Shown here in pieces: positions 33,356 to 44,380 of a stretch of DNA of 64,000 nucleotides (positions are counted from its first letter, which is position 1; each line of letters starts with the position of its first letter). The position numbers and the translations under genes were made by a program. The notes under the pieces were generated by a model. It did no database searches. It saw only the letters and a list, made by a program, of their open reading frames with translations, and was not told the DNA's origin. The stretch comes from Arthrobacter sp. S39 (lineage in GTDB: Bacteria > Actinomycetota > Actinomycetes > Actinomycetales > Micrococcaceae): contig NZ_SIHX01000003.1 of NCBI RefSeq assembly GCF_004320525.1, forward strand, positions 372,001 through 436,000, written 5' to 3'.

Positions 33356-35155
33356 ATGCAGGTCCATAAGTACGACGTCGTCATCGTCGGTGCCGGTGGC
33401 GCTGGCATGCGCGCCGCGATCGAATCCGGTCAGCGCGCCCGCACAGCAGTACTGACCAAGCTCTACCCCACCCGCTCCCACACCGGTGCGGCGCAGGGTG
33501 GCATGTGTGCGGCCCTTGCCAATGTCGAGGAAGACAACTGGGAATGGCACACCTTCGACACCATCAAGGGCGGCGACTACCTGGTTGACCAGGACGCCGC
33601 CGAGGTCATGGCCAAAGAGGCCATCGACGCCGTGCTGGACCTGGAAAAGATGGGCCTGCCGTTCAACCGCACGCCTGAGGGCCGCATCGACCAGCGCCGC
33701 TTCGGCGGCCACACCCGTGACCACGGCAAGGCTCCCGTCCGCCGGGCCTGCTACGCCGCTGACCGCACGGGCCACATGATCCTGCAGACGCTGTACCAAA
33801 ACTGCGTCAAGCACAATGTGGAGTTCTACAACGAGTACTACGTCCTGGACCTCCTGACGGTCGAAGAGGACGCAGTCCGCGAGGACGGCACGGCGTACAA
33901 GCAGAAGCGTGTTGCCGGCGTTGTGTCCTACGACCTCGCCTCCGGTGAACTGCACGTCTTCCAGGCCAAGTCCGTGGTGTTCGCCTCCGGCGGCGCGGGC
34001 AAGGTCTTCAAGACCACCTCCAACGCCCACACCCTGACCGGCGACGGCATGGGCATCGCGTTCCGCCGCGGCATCCCCCTGGAGGACATGGAGTTCTTCC
34101 AGTTCCATCCGACAGGCCTTGCCGGCCTGGGTATCCTGCTTTCCGAGGCAGCCCGCGGTGAAGGTGCCATCCTGCGTAACTCCGAGGGTGAGCGCTTTAT
34201 GGAGCGGTACGCCCCCACCATCAAGGACCTCGCACCGCGTGACATCGTGGCCCGCTCCATGGCCAACGAAGTCCGTGAAGGCCGCGGCTGTGGCCCCAAC
34301 AAGGACTACGTCCTGTTGGACCTGACCCACCTGGAGCCCGCGCACATCGACGCGAAGCTGCCGGATATCACCGAGTTCGCCCGTACCTACCTGGGTGTGG
34401 AGCCGTACACGGAGCCCGTTCCGGTGTTCCCGACGGCGCACTACGCCATGGGCGGCATCCCCACGAACATCACCACCGAGGTCCTGCAGGACAACGACAC
34501 CGTGGTGCCGGGCCTGTACGCCGCCGGTGAAGTGGCGTGTGTTTCGGTACACGGCTCCAACCGGCTGGGCACCAACTCGCTGCTGGACATCAACGTGTTC
34601 GGAAAGCGCGCCGGCATCGCCGCCGCTGAATACGCGAAGACGGCTGACTTCGTGGACCTCCCGGAGGACCCCGAGGCGTACACCATCGAACTGCTGGACA
34701 TTGCCCGCAACGGCAACGGCGACGAGAAGGTGGCCGTGATCCGCAAGGAACTCCAGGACACCATGGACGCCAACATGCAGGTGTTCCGCACCGCTGACAC
34801 GCTGAACCAGGTCCTTCGGGACATCGAGTCCTTCGAGGCCCGGTACAAGCGCATCAGCGTCCAGGACAAGGGCAAGCGGTTCAACCTGGACCTGCTCGAA
34901 GCCGTTGAACTCGGCTTCCTGCTGGAACTGGCCAAGGTCATGACCGTGGCCGCCCTGCACCGTGAAGAATCCCGCGGCGGACACTTCCGCGAGGACTTCC
35001 CGGACCGGAACGACGAAAAATTCATGAAGCACTCCATGGCGTACAAGGACGACCACGCCCCGGCTGACGGCTCTGCAGAGGCAATCGCCGGCATCCGCCT
35101 GGCCACCAAACCGGTTGTCTTTACCCGCTACGAGCCGATGGTGAGGAAGTACTAA
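33356..35155 (+). CDS. sdhA: succinate dehydrogenase flavoprotein subunit SdhA
   Basis: Catalytic subunit (599 aa) with covalently bound FAD, oxidising succinate to fumarate. N-terminal FAD fold YDVVIVGAGGAGMRAAIE, the flavinylation histidine in TRSHTGAAQGGMCAAL near 43-58, the substrate-site RFGGHTRDHGKAPVRRACYA, the FFQFHPTGL region and the C-terminal HYAMGGIPTN. ATG at 33356 is the start giving family length; the open frame begins 7 codons earlier without a ribosome site. sdhB follows after 1 nt. Confidence 0.98.
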   Translation: MQVHKYDVVIVGAGGAGMRAAIESGQRARTAVLTKLYPTRSHTGAAQGGMCAALANVEEDNWEWHTFDTIKGGDYLVDQDAAEVMAKEAIDAVLDLEKMGLPFNRTPEGRIDQRRFGGHTRDHGKAPVRRACYAADRTGHMILQTLYQNCVKHNVEFYNEYYVLDLLTVEEDAVREDGTAYKQKRVAGVVSYDLASGELHVFQAKSVVFASGGAGKVFKTTSNAHTLTGDGMGIAFRRGIPLEDMEFFQFHPTGLAGLGILLSEAARGEGAILRNSEGERFMERYAPTIKDLAPRDIVARSMANEVREGRGCGPNKDYVLLDLTHLEPAHIDAKLPDITEFARTYLGVEPYTEPVPVFPTAHYAMGGIPTNITTEVLQDNDTVVPGLYAAGEVACVSVHGSNRLGTNSLLDINVFGKRAGIAAAEYAKTADFVDLPEDPEAYTIELLDIARNGNGDEKVAVIRKELQDTMDANMQVFRTADTLNQVLRDIESFEARYKRISVQDKGKRFNLDLLEAVELGFLLELAKVMTVAALHREESRGGHFREDFPDRNDEKFMKHSMAYKDDHAPADGSAEAIAGIRLATKPVVFTRYEPMVRKY

Positions 35156-35156
35156 G

Positions 35157-35939
35157 ATGTCCGCCGAACTTGCTGAGCCAGCCTCAAAGATCGAACTGCC
35201 CGCACACATCGGTGGCGGCGGCGAGATCCCCACATTCGACGTCCACCTCCGCGTGCGCCGCTACAACCCCGAGGTGTCCGAGGACGCCACCTGGGACGAC
35301 TTCCATGTCACCATGTACGGCACCGACCGTGTGCTGGATGCCCTGCACAAGGTGAAGTGGGAGATCGACGGCAGCGTTTCGTTCCGCCGCTCCTGCGCCC
35401 ACGGCGTCTGCGGCTCCGATGCCATGCGCATCAACGGCCGTAACCGCCTCGCCTGCAAGACCCTCCTGAAGGACCTGGACACCTCCAAGCCCATCACGGT
35501 CGAGCCGATCAAGGGCCTGCCGGTGGAGAAGGACCTGATCGTGGACATGGAGCCGTTCTTCCAGTCCTTCCGGGAGGTCATGCCGTTCCTGATCAACAAG
35601 GGCCACGAGCCCACCAAGGAACGCCTGCAGTCCGCCGAGGACCGTGAGCGCTTCGACGACACCACCAAGTGCATCCTGTGCGCCGCGTGCACGTCCTCCT
35701 GCCCAGTGTTCTGGACCGACGGCCAGTACTTCGGCCCGGCCGCGATCGTCAACGCCCACCGCTTCATCTTCGATTCCCGTGATGACGCCGGCGACATGCG
35801 ACTGGAGATCCTGAACGACAAGGAAGGCGTGTGGCGCTGCCGCACCACCTTCAACTGCTCCGAAGCATGCCCCCGCGGCATCCAGGTGACCCAGGCCATC
35901 GCCGAGGTCAAGCAGGCAATTCTCTCCCGCAAGATCTAG
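35157..35939 (+). CDS. sdhB: succinate dehydrogenase iron-sulfur subunit SdhB
   Basis: 260-aa electron-transfer subunit. The plant-ferredoxin-type [2Fe-2S] cysteines are in FRRSCAHGVCGSDAM and NRLACKTLL. The [4Fe-4S] cluster is in CILCAACTSSCPVFW and the [3Fe-4S] in FNCSEACPRGI. Last gene of sdhCDAB, closed by a good terminator. Confidence 0.98.
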   Translation: MSAELAEPASKIELPAHIGGGGEIPTFDVHLRVRRYNPEVSEDATWDDFHVTMYGTDRVLDALHKVKWEIDGSVSFRRSCAHGVCGSDAMRINGRNRLACKTLLKDLDTSKPITVEPIKGLPVEKDLIVDMEPFFQSFREVMPFLINKGHEPTKERLQSAEDRERFDDTTKCILCAACTSSCPVFWTDGQYFGPAAIVNAHRFIFDSRDDAGDMRLEILNDKEGVWRCRTTFNCSEACPRGIQVTQAIAEVKQAILSRKI

Positions 35940-35953
35940 TTCCGGTTTACGTA

Positions 35954-35999
35954 CGACGGCGTCATTCACTTAGGTGCGAATGGCGCCGTCGTTGTTTTA
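35954..35999 (+). terminator. rho-independent terminator after sdhB
   Basis: ACGACGGCG pairs with CGCCGTCGT, extended inward by CATTC/GAATG past one mismatch (35954-35970 / 35976-35993), and is followed by TGTTTTA. It lies 15 nt after the sdhB stop. Confidence 0.85.
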
Positions 36000-36030
36000 A
36001 CCCACGCCAGCCACAACGAAAGGGGACGCC

Positions 36031-36801
36031 ATGTCCCGCTCCGAAAAAGTCAGCTTCGAGGGTTCCACCGGGGAACTCCTCTCAGGCATCATTGACGTCC
36101 CCGAAGGGCCGGTCCGGGGCTGGGGAGTGTTTTCCCACGGCTTTACGCTGGGCAAGGACAGCCCCTCGGCCTCACGGATGTGCAAGGCCCTGGCTGACAC
36201 CGGGATCGGCATGCTCCGCTTCGACAACCTAGGGCTGGGCGACTCCGCGGGCTACTGGTCGGAGGGCTCCTTCAGCCACAAGGTGGCCGACACGGTCAAG
36301 GCCGCCGAGTTCATGCGCGCCCAGGGAAAGGCCATCTCCCTGCTCGTGGGCCACTCCTTCGGCGGTGCCGCCGTGCTTTCCGCGGCGCGCCAGATTCCGG
36401 AGCTCGACGCCGTCGCAACAGTAGGTGCCCCGTTCTCACCCAAGCACGTGGCGCACGTCTTCGACGCCGCCCTGGACAAAATCCTCAGCGAAGGCAGCGC
36501 CGAAGTGGACCTCGGCGGGAAACGCGTGGAGATCCGCAGGCACTTCGTGGAGGACCTGGAGAATGCCGACCTCACGGACTGCATCCGTCAGCTGCACAAG
36601 CCGCTGATGGTGCTGCACTCCCCCACCGACAACACGGTGGGGATCGAAAACGCGAGCTCGATCTTCCAGACGGCCCGCCACCCCCGGAACTTCGTGTCCC
36701 TGGAGGGCAGCGACCACCTCCTGACCGGCAAGGGCCAGGCAGCCCGGGCTGCCAGGATCATCGCCGCCTGGGCCGACCAGTACCTCGACGCCGGGAAGTA
36801 G
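36031..36801 (+). CDS. alpha/beta hydrolase
   Basis: 256-aa alpha/beta-hydrolase. Nucleophile elbow GHSFGG near 110-115, oxyanion region FSHGFTLGKD, and the C-terminal catalytic His in GSDHLLTG. Its sequence resembles the hydrolase half of proteins elsewhere fused to an OsmC domain, but here no OsmC part follows. Substrate unknown, probably an ester. AAAGGGGA precedes the ATG at proper distance. The last 44 nt overlap the 3' end of the convergent yihY-type gene. Confidence 0.85.
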   Translation: MSRSEKVSFEGSTGELLSGIIDVPEGPVRGWGVFSHGFTLGKDSPSASRMCKALADTGIGMLRFDNLGLGDSAGYWSEGSFSHKVADTVKAAEFMRAQGKAISLLVGHSFGGAAVLSAARQIPELDAVATVGAPFSPKHVAHVFDAALDKILSEGSAEVDLGGKRVEIRRHFVEDLENADLTDCIRQLHKPLMVLHSPTDNTVGIENASSIFQTARHPRNFVSLEGSDHLLTGKGQAARAARIIAAWADQYLDAGK

Positions 36802-37816
36802 CGGCCGCGCTGGCGTGGACTCCGGGCGTCTCTACCGGCACCTTGCCCGGCTGGACCTGGCGTGAACCCCACCCGGCTTTGTCATGCTCCGTGGGGGCGC
36901 TCCTGAGGTCTTCGTCGCGGATGGCGGACCAGCCGGCGGAAACCAGGTAGACCTGGCTGACAAGGTTGAACCAGATCAGCAGCCCGATGATGATGGCGAA
37001 CGGCGCCAGGATGGGGTTGCGGCCGGCCCCGGCGAGGAGCTCGGTGCTGAACACCTGCAGGGCCGTCGTTCCGAATGCCGCCAGGATAGTGCCTTCCAGC
37101 AAAGCCTGCCTGGACAGCTTCAATCCCCCGGCGAGACGGAACATGATGACCGCCGTGACCCAGTTGAGTGTCAGGGGCACGCCGATCTTGATCAGCGTGG
37201 TCAGCGGGCCCGCCACGGCGTCGTCCAGCCGGAGGAAATCGGAGACCCAGCCTGCCGCGGTGCCGAAGACCAGGGAAGCTCCGGCGCTGATCACCAGGGC
37301 GACGCCCAGCAGCAGGAGGGTGCCGGCGTCGCGCAATTTCAGGACAATCGGGTTAATCTTCAGGGGCGGGAGCTTCATCACGCCGCGGAGGCCGTCGCGG
37401 AGCCCGGCAATCCAGCCCAGCGAGGTGATCACGGTCACCACCGCGGCGATGACGGCAGTCCACCCCAGGCCGTCCGGGTTCAGCAGGTCCTGCGGATCAA
37501 CCAGCCCTTCGCCCCCGCCCACCTTGAGCAGTCCGGGCGCACTCTGGGCGACGCTTCCGATGATGGTGTCCAGGAGGGCCGGCTGGTCGCGCAGCACCAG
37601 CCCCGCAATCGAGAAGCCCGTGGCCAGCAGGCCGGTGATGGAGAAGAACATGTTGAAGCCGATGCCCGCGCTCATCAGCGGGCCGTGCTGGAGGTTGTAG
37701 TGCTGCCATGCCCGCATGGGCCGGAACGCGTTCAGCCGGGCGAGGAGCCACTGGAACATTGCCAACAGACTGGCCACCGGGCCGCCGTCGGACCTCCTGG
37801 CCTTGCCCCACTCCAT
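36758..37816 (-). CDS. YihY/BrkB-family membrane protein
   Basis: About 352-aa polytopic protein of the YihY (formerly 'ribonuclease BN', virulence factor BrkB) family, function unknown. Six hydrophobic segments, with the family opening SAGIGFNMFFSITGLLATGF. The C-terminal tail is basic and Ser/Arg/Ala-rich, and its codons overlap the convergent hydrolase gene by 44 nt. Start uncertain: ATG at 37816 is the first standard start after the upstream gene; a TTG at 37936 would overlap the RNA-ligase gene by 83 nt. Probably co-transcribed with the ligase and trpS. Confidence 0.82.
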   Translation of the reverse strand: MEWGKARRSDGGPVASLLAMFQWLLARLNAFRPMRAWQHYNLQHGPLMSAGIGFNMFFSITGLLATGFSIAGLVLRDQPALLDTIIGSVAQSAPGLLKVGGGEGLVDPQDLLNPDGLGWTAVIAAVVTVITSLGWIAGLRDGLRGVMKLPPLKINPIVLKLRDAGTLLLLGVALVISAGASLVFGTAAGWVSDFLRLDDAVAGPLTTLIKIGVPLTLNWVTAVIMFRLAGGLKLSRQALLEGTILAAFGTTALQVFSTELLAGAGRNPILAPFAIIIGLLIWFNLVSQVYLVSAGWSAIRDEDLRSAPTEHDKAGWGSRQVQPGKVPVETPGVHASAAATSRRRGTGRPRRR

Positions 37817-37853
37817 CCGTTTCTGGATGACGGCCAGCTTCAGCTTGCCACGC

Positions 37854-38459
37854 TCAGTGGGAAGCGGCTGCTCCGCCGGAGTTGGCGGCTGCTTCCGCTG
37901 CCCAGACGCCGGCTTCGTTGTCAGTTTCGGTCCCAAAGTCCAGCTCTTCCCGTAGCTGCCAGATGCCCTCAGCATCGTGCTCGTAAAGTCCCATGCTAAC
38001 CACAGGGAACGTTGCCCTATAGTCCTTGAGCACCGTTTCGGCCTCGTCGAGGCTTTCGGGGGCAACATCGTGGGCGATCGTCACGTGCGGGTGGTAGGAG
38101 AAGGGCAGGTCCCGCTGGAGCGGTCCCGTCTGGAGCTTTTCGTGCAGGTCCACGCAGGAGTCGAAACCGTCCGCCACGTTGATGAAAACCACCGGGGACA
38201 CGGGCCGGAAGGTTCCCGTCCCCGCAATGGTCACCATGAAGGGCGCCTGGGCTTTGGCGACCTCACGGACGTGCTCCCGCGTTGCCTCCCAGTCCAGGGT
38301 GGGAGTGGTGGTGATCAGGGTGATGTGGGCAGGGACCACGCCGGCCATGGGGTCACCGAACGAGGCGCGCCAGCGTTGAAGTTCTTCCGCGATGGCAGGG
38401 GGGAATCCCAGAATGACGCCGACGCTCATTCCTTCACTGACATTGCTCGAAGCCGACAT
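37854..38459 (-). CDS. 2'-5' RNA ligase / phosphodiesterase family protein
   Basis: 201 aa with the two hallmark HxT motifs of the 2H phosphoesterase fold: HITLI near 44-48 and HVTIA near 123-127. Enzymes of this type act on 2',5' or cyclic phosphodiester bonds in RNA or nucleotides; the substrate here is unknown. ATG at 38459 lies 4 nt after the trpS stop. Upstream in-frame ATGs lie inside trpS. The Ala-rich C-terminus overlaps nothing; the next gene begins about 37 nt later. Confidence 0.85.
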   Translation of the reverse strand: MSASSNVSEGMSVGVILGFPPAIAEELQRWRASFGDPMAGVVPAHITLITTTPTLDWEATREHVREVAKAQAPFMVTIAGTGTFRPVSPVVFINVADGFDSCVDLHEKLQTGPLQRDLPFSYHPHVTIAHDVAPESLDEAETVLKDYRATFPVVSMGLYEHDAEGIWQLREELDFGTETDNEAGVWAAEAAANSGGAAASH

Positions 38460-38463
38460 CGGG

Positions 38464-40427
<1,964 letters not shown>

Positions 40428-40434
40428 CCGCTCC

Positions 40435-40440
40435 ACTCTA
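40435..40440 (-). promoter_or_regulatory. -10 box of a leaderless promoter (xth)
   Basis: TAGAGT on the minus strand, 7 nt before the GTG at 40427. Its TAG is also the stop codon of the upstream membrane-protein gene. Confidence 0.5.
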
Positions 40441-41001
40441 GTCGATGACCGTTCCAGTGACCGGGTCCCCTGTGCCGCCCGAGGAGCGGATCATGTCCCG
40501 GGCATTGGTGGCAGTGATTTCGATGGTCTCCAGGGCGCGGCTGATGGTGTCCAGGTCCGCGGCGTCACCCTTGGCCCGCTCCTGCTCCACCACCCGGACC
40601 TGCACCTGCACGATCTTGAACGAGTGGTCCAGCTTGAGGTCGCGGACTTCGTCCGCTTCGGAGCGCTCGTAGACCACCCGGGTGCCGCCATGGTCCGCAG
40701 AGGACGACGACGGCGCGCGGCCGGCTGCGCTGTTGAAGGCATTCTGGGCTTCAGTCAGCTTGGCGCCGGCTTTCTTGGCGGCCTTCTGGATGCTGAAGAC
40801 CACAAACGCTGCCAGTGCGAGCCAGAAGGCGGCGATGATCGCCACAACCCAGCCAACGACGTCGTTCTGGTTGGCCGCGAAGATGACCGCGACCACAAAG
40901 GCGATGACAAAGATCATCATTCCCGGGCCACTGATCCGCAGCATGGAGAAGCCGCCCTTGGCCGGTTTGGACGCAGAGTGAGGGTTACCCAGAGATTGCA
41001 T
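40438..41001 (-). CDS. conserved small membrane protein, unknown function
   Basis: 187 aa. I do not recognise a domain. Two closely spaced hydrophobic helices (about 28-43 and 49-71) with a short NQNDVVG turn form a hairpin. They are followed by a Lys/Ala-rich amphipathic stretch and a soluble C-terminal half with a repeated-looking coiled segment (KIVQVQVRVVEQERAKGD, then DTISRALETIEITATNARD). Coding-like third-position GC throughout. It sits just upstream of xth; its stop overlaps the presumed xth promoter. Confidence 0.75.
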   Translation of the reverse strand: MQSLGNPHSASKPAKGGFSMLRISGPGMMIFVIAFVVAVIFAANQNDVVGWVVAIIAAFWLALAAFVVFSIQKAAKKAGAKLTEAQNAFNSAAGRAPSSSSADHGGTRVVYERSEADEVRDLKLDHSFKIVQVQVRVVEQERAKGDAADLDTISRALETIEITATNARDMIRSSGGTGDPVTGTVID

Positions 41002-41090
41002 TCCTATATTGTCTCAAACGCCGCGGCACGCTCCGGTACCTTCCACCCCCGGCGAACACCACCCGATCGCCCGCAGATCTGACAGGGGCG

Positions 41091-41924
41091 CTACTTCAGG
41101 AACAGCTTCCGGAGGCGGACGGTGGTGAGCAGCATCCCCAGCGCCGTCATGAGCACGTAGTAGCCGACATGGATGGCAGTGGCCGGCGTGAACGCACCGA
41201 CGCTGATCTGCCGCAGCAGCTCCACCCCGTGCCAGAGCGGCATGGCCTGGATCAGCCACTGGATGTACTGCGGGTAGACGCTGAGCGGGTAGAACGTGGC
41301 GCTGAACAGGAACATCGGCAGCATGATGAAGTTGATCCAGTCCATCTGCTGGAAGGTCTTCAGGAAGCTGGTGATGCCCATCCCCAGGCTGGCAAAGCCG
41401 AAGGCGATCAGCACCGAGGCCGGGATCATCAGGATGGCCCACGGTGTGGTGATCAGCCCCATCACACCCATGACCGCCGTGAATCCGGTGGCGTAGAGCA
41501 GCCCGCGCAGCAGAGCCAGGAAGATTTCGCCGAGGGCCACATCCAGCGGCCCCAGGGAGGTGTAGAGCATGCCCTGGTAAAGCTTGGCGAAGTTCATCTT
41601 GAAAAAGACGTTCCAGGTGGAGTCGTACACGGCTCCGTTCATGGCGGAGACGGCCAGCAGCGCCGGGGCGATGTAGGCGGCGTAGCTGATCTCCGTCCCG
41701 TCGGGCCCCTGCACGGCGCCCACGATGGCGCCCAGGCCCACCCCCATCGAGATCAGGAACAGCACGGGCTCAAAGAACCCGGACAGCATGACCAGCCAGT
41801 TGGTGCTTTTGGTTGCCATCAGGCCCCGGGAGATCACGGCTTTGGCGTTGCGCGAATACAGTGGCCCGAACGTCCGGTTCCGGGCTTCCTCCGCCACGGC
41901 GTGGCTGTCAGTGACGATGCTCAT
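41091..41924 (-). CDS. ABC-2 type exporter permease (second subunit)
   Basis: 277-aa permease with six hydrophobic helices and the ABC-2 C-terminal pattern MLPMFLFSATFYPLSVYP, as in NodJ/DrrB-type exporters. It pairs with the homologous permease just upstream to make a heterodimeric pore. ATG overlaps that gene's stop by 4 nt. Last gene of the ATPase-permease-permease unit. Confidence 0.9.
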   Translation of the reverse strand: MSIVTDSHAVAEEARNRTFGPLYSRNAKAVISRGLMATKSTNWLVMLSGFFEPVLFLISMGVGLGAIVGAVQGPDGTEISYAAYIAPALLAVSAMNGAVYDSTWNVFFKMNFAKLYQGMLYTSLGPLDVALGEIFLALLRGLLYATGFTAVMGVMGLITTPWAILMIPASVLIAFGFASLGMGITSFLKTFQQMDWINFIMLPMFLFSATFYPLSVYPQYIQWLIQAMPLWHGVELLRQISVGAFTPATAIHVGYYVLMTALGMLLTTVRLRKLFLK

Positions 41925-42772
41925 TGCCCCAGCCTCCGGACGAACTGGCGCCTGGTGAGGACCCAGCCCAGCGCCGCCAGCGCCATCAGCACCACAAAGT
42001 GGATCACGGTCAGGACCGGAGGTTCCTGGTAGCCGTAGCTGAAGACCCGGCCCAGTTCGGTGCCGTGCCAGATGGGCGAGATCCAGCCGATCCACCGGAC
42101 GGCCCACGGCAGGGTGTCCAGCGGAAAGAATGTTCCGGAGAAGAGGAACAGCGGCATCACGATGAAGCGCATCACCAGGGCAAACTGGCCTTTGTCCTCC
42201 CTGATGGACGCGGAGTACGCCATCAGCGGCAGGCCGAAGGCCAGCCCGGCCAGCGTTGCCACGACGATGCCCGCCCAGCCCCAGCCGGAGGGAGAGGCAC
42301 CGAACAGTGCTACGGCAGCGAAGTAGATGGCGGACTGCAGCAGCAGCCGGAGCGTCACCGCGATGATCTGCCCGGCGGCAATCTGTTCCGGTGTCAGCGG
42401 AGAGGCGTGCGGGCCATAGTAGGTCCGTCGCCACTTGAAACCGCCCATCACCGGGAACGTGAACTCATTGGCGGCAGTCATGACGGCGGCAGACACCAGC
42501 AGCGCCGGAGCGATGAAGGCCAGGTAGCTGACCCCGCCGAAGGCTCCCGCGTCCTCGGCGTCCACCAGTGTGGCAAGCCCCACCCCCATCGCGAACAGGT
42601 AGGCCACCGGCTGCCCCACGCTGTACATCAGGATGGACCAGCCGTAGCCCTTCATCACCCGGAGGACCTGTTCGGCATAGTAGAAAGCGCCCCACCGGCG
42701 TGCCCTGGCGGCCGAGACTTCCGGCGAGTGGGCGCGGGCCGCTGTCGCGGTCAGGGCCGCATCCTCAGTCAA
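41921..42772 (-). CDS. ABC-2 type exporter permease (first subunit)
   Basis: 283-aa six-helix permease homologous to its downstream neighbour (shared YIAPALL/FIAPALL and PLFLFSGTFFPLDTLP segments). The TTG start at 42772 is supported by AGGAG five nt upstream and overlaps the ATPase stop by 8 nt. Exported substrate unknown; NodIJ- and DrrAB-like systems move lipo-oligosaccharides or hydrophobic drugs. Confidence 0.9.
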   Translation of the reverse strand: MTEDAALTATAARAHSPEVSAARARRWGAFYYAEQVLRVMKGYGWSILMYSVGQPVAYLFAMGVGLATLVDAEDAGAFGGVSYLAFIAPALLVSAAVMTAANEFTFPVMGGFKWRRTYYGPHASPLTPEQIAAGQIIAVTLRLLLQSAIYFAAVALFGASPSGWGWAGIVVATLAGLAFGLPLMAYSASIREDKGQFALVMRFIVMPLFLFSGTFFPLDTLPWAVRWIGWISPIWHGTELGRVFSYGYQEPPVLTVIHFVVLMALAALGWVLTRRQFVRRLGQ

Positions 42773-43742
42773 CGAGGCTCCTGCCGGTCAGGCGGAGGAA
42801 CACGTCCTCCAGCGAGGACCTCCGCACCAGTGACGTCAGCGGCCGCAGGCCGCGGGAAGTGACCTCCTCAAGGGCAGCTTCGCCGTCGTGCGCGTAGATG
42901 AGCACCCGGTCCGGCAGGGCCTCGAGGCGTTCGCCGATCCCCTGCAGGTCAGCGCCGACGGTGGTGTTGCGTTCAGACCCGAAACGCAGTTCGAGAACCT
43001 CCCGGGTGGAGTGCTCGCGGATCAGCTGCGCCGGCGATCCTTCGGCCATGATGCGGCCCTTGTCCACCACGATCAGCCGGTCGCACAGCTGCTCCGCCTC
43101 ATCCATGTAATGCGTGGTCAGGATCAGGGTGACGCCCTGCTCCTTGAGCCGGAACAGCCGGTCCCACAGGATGTGCCGTGCCTGCGGGTCCAGTCCCGTG
43201 GTGGGTTCGTCCAGCAGCAGGATCCGCGGCTCGTTGATGAGGGAACGGGCGATGGTGAGGCGCCGCTTCATGCCGCCGGAGAGCGCGTCGACTTTGGATT
43301 TCGCCTTGTCGGTAAGCTGGGCGAACTCCAGCAGCTCGTCGGCCTTCGGCTTCAGGTAGCTCATGGGCAGTCCGAAGTAGCGGCCGTACACCAGGAGGTT
43401 GTCCCGGACGCGGAGCTCCTCGTCCAGGTTGTCCTGCTGCGGAACCACGCCGAGGTTCGCGCGTACCTCGGGCCCGTGGCTGTCGGGGTCCAGGCCCATG
43501 ATGCTCAATTGCCCGGACGTTCGCTGGGTGACCGCGCCAATCATCTTCATGGTGGTGGATTTGCCGGCCCCGTTCGGTCCGAGCAGGCCGAAGGACTCCC
43601 CCGCCGCAACGCTGAAGGATATCCCGTCGACGGCGGCCAGGTCGCCATAGGTCTTGCGGAGGTCCTGCGCGGCGATGACGGTGTGCTGCTTGATCGGATG
43701 GCCGGCGGAGGGGCTGGAGGACACGATGGCTTTATTGTGCAC
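42765..43742 (-). CDS. ABC exporter ATP-binding protein (NodI/DrrA-like)
   Basis: ATPase of the exporter (325 aa from the chosen start). Walker A GLLGPNGAGKSTT, the Q-loop VVPQQDNLDEELRVRDNL typical of the NodI/DrrA group, signature LSGGMKRRLTIA, Walker B ILLLDEPTTGLDPQ and switch His TTHYMDEAEQL. The C-terminal 80 residues match the DrrA-type regulatory tail. The start is GTG at 43742, because TAGTCT lies 7 nt upstream (leaderless type); a GTG at 43724 would also fit. Confidence 0.92.
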   Translation of the reverse strand: MHNKAIVSSSPSAGHPIKQHTVIAAQDLRKTYGDLAAVDGISFSVAAGESFGLLGPNGAGKSTTMKMIGAVTQRTSGQLSIMGLDPDSHGPEVRANLGVVPQQDNLDEELRVRDNLLVYGRYFGLPMSYLKPKADELLEFAQLTDKAKSKVDALSGGMKRRLTIARSLINEPRILLLDEPTTGLDPQARHILWDRLFRLKEQGVTLILTTHYMDEAEQLCDRLIVVDKGRIMAEGSPAQLIREHSTREVLELRFGSERNTTVGADLQGIGERLEALPDRVLIYAHDGEAALEEVTSRGLRPLTSLVRRSSLEDVFLRLTGRSLVD

Positions 43743-43749
43743 CCTCCGC

Positions 43750-43755
43750 AGACTA
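43750..43755 (-). promoter_or_regulatory. -10 box of a leaderless promoter (exporter ATPase)
   Basis: TAGTCT on the minus strand, 7 nt before the GTG at 43742. Confidence 0.5.
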
Positions 43756-43845
43756 GTGGAGCCCTCCGGAATGTGAAAGAGGACTTGCACTTGGGCTTCA
43801 GGAACGGCCGACGGCGGCACCGGCTACCAGCCCGATCGTGGGCTA

Positions 43846-43874
43846 TTGTGCGGGCTGGGGCCCCGGCGTAGCGT
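43846..43874 (+). promoter_or_regulatory. promoter of the CHRD gene
   Basis: -35 TTGTGC (43846-43851), exactly 17 bp, then -10 TAGCGT (43869-43874), 47 nt before the ATG. The -35 hexamer is identical to that of the ohrR promoter. Confidence 0.55.
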
Positions 43875-43921
43875 GACTTTCACTGGAGGGTGGAACAAAA
43901 ATCTCTAGGTGAGGACGCATT

Positions 43922-44362
43922 ATGAAAAGTTCCGGGTTGAGGACCGCCGCGGCGGCCGCAGCCATCGTCTCCCTCTTGGGAATCACCGCCCCCGCCGAGG
44001 CAAAACCGGGAGGCGTGCCCGCCATTCCGCTGAACACGGGCCAGGAGGCCGACTCCGTCCGCACCGGGGCCGGCGGTTCATTCAGCTACACGATCGACGG
44101 TACCGAGCTCTGCTATACGCTCACGGCCCGCGACCTCTCCGCCCCGGCCACAGCGGCCCACATCCACGTCGGACCCCGCAACGTAGCGGGTCCGGTAGTG
44201 GTTCCACTGCAGGTGGTCAATGGCGCCGACTGGACGGTGGATACCTGCACCACGGCGAGTGCCGCCGTTCTGTCCGCCATTGAGGCCAATCCGGGCGCGT
44301 ACTACATCAACGTGCACAACGCCGTTTTCCCGGGCGGCGAGATCCGCGGCCAGCTGAAGTAA
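43922..44362 (+). CDS. secreted CHRD-domain protein
   Basis: 146 aa. A Sec signal peptide (hydrophobic AAAAAIVSLLGITAPAEA, cleavage near residue 27) precedes a single CHRD domain. CHRD marks: AAHIHVGPRNVAGPVVVPL near 79-97 and the terminal YYINVHNAVFPGGEIRGQL. Such domains occur in secreted bacterial proteins of unknown function. Two cysteines (in ELCYTL and DTCTT) could form a disulfide. GGTGAGG lies upstream of the ATG. Single-gene unit. Confidence 0.9.
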   Translation: MKSSGLRTAAAAAAIVSLLGITAPAEAKPGGVPAIPLNTGQEADSVRTGAGGSFSYTIDGTELCYTLTARDLSAPATAAHIHVGPRNVAGPVVVPLQVVNGADWTVDTCTTASAAVLSAIEANPGAYYINVHNAVFPGGEIRGQLK

Positions 44363-44380
44363 CCGCGGCTTAACAGACAA

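Noticed and set aside
33323..35233. A 636-codon open frame antisense to sdhA, and similar long antisense frames opposite eno, mazG/add, davB and others
   Set aside because: High third-position GC opens the complementary frames. Their translations are Val/Gly/Asp/His-rich with no family motif, while the sense frames carry complete catalytic signatures.
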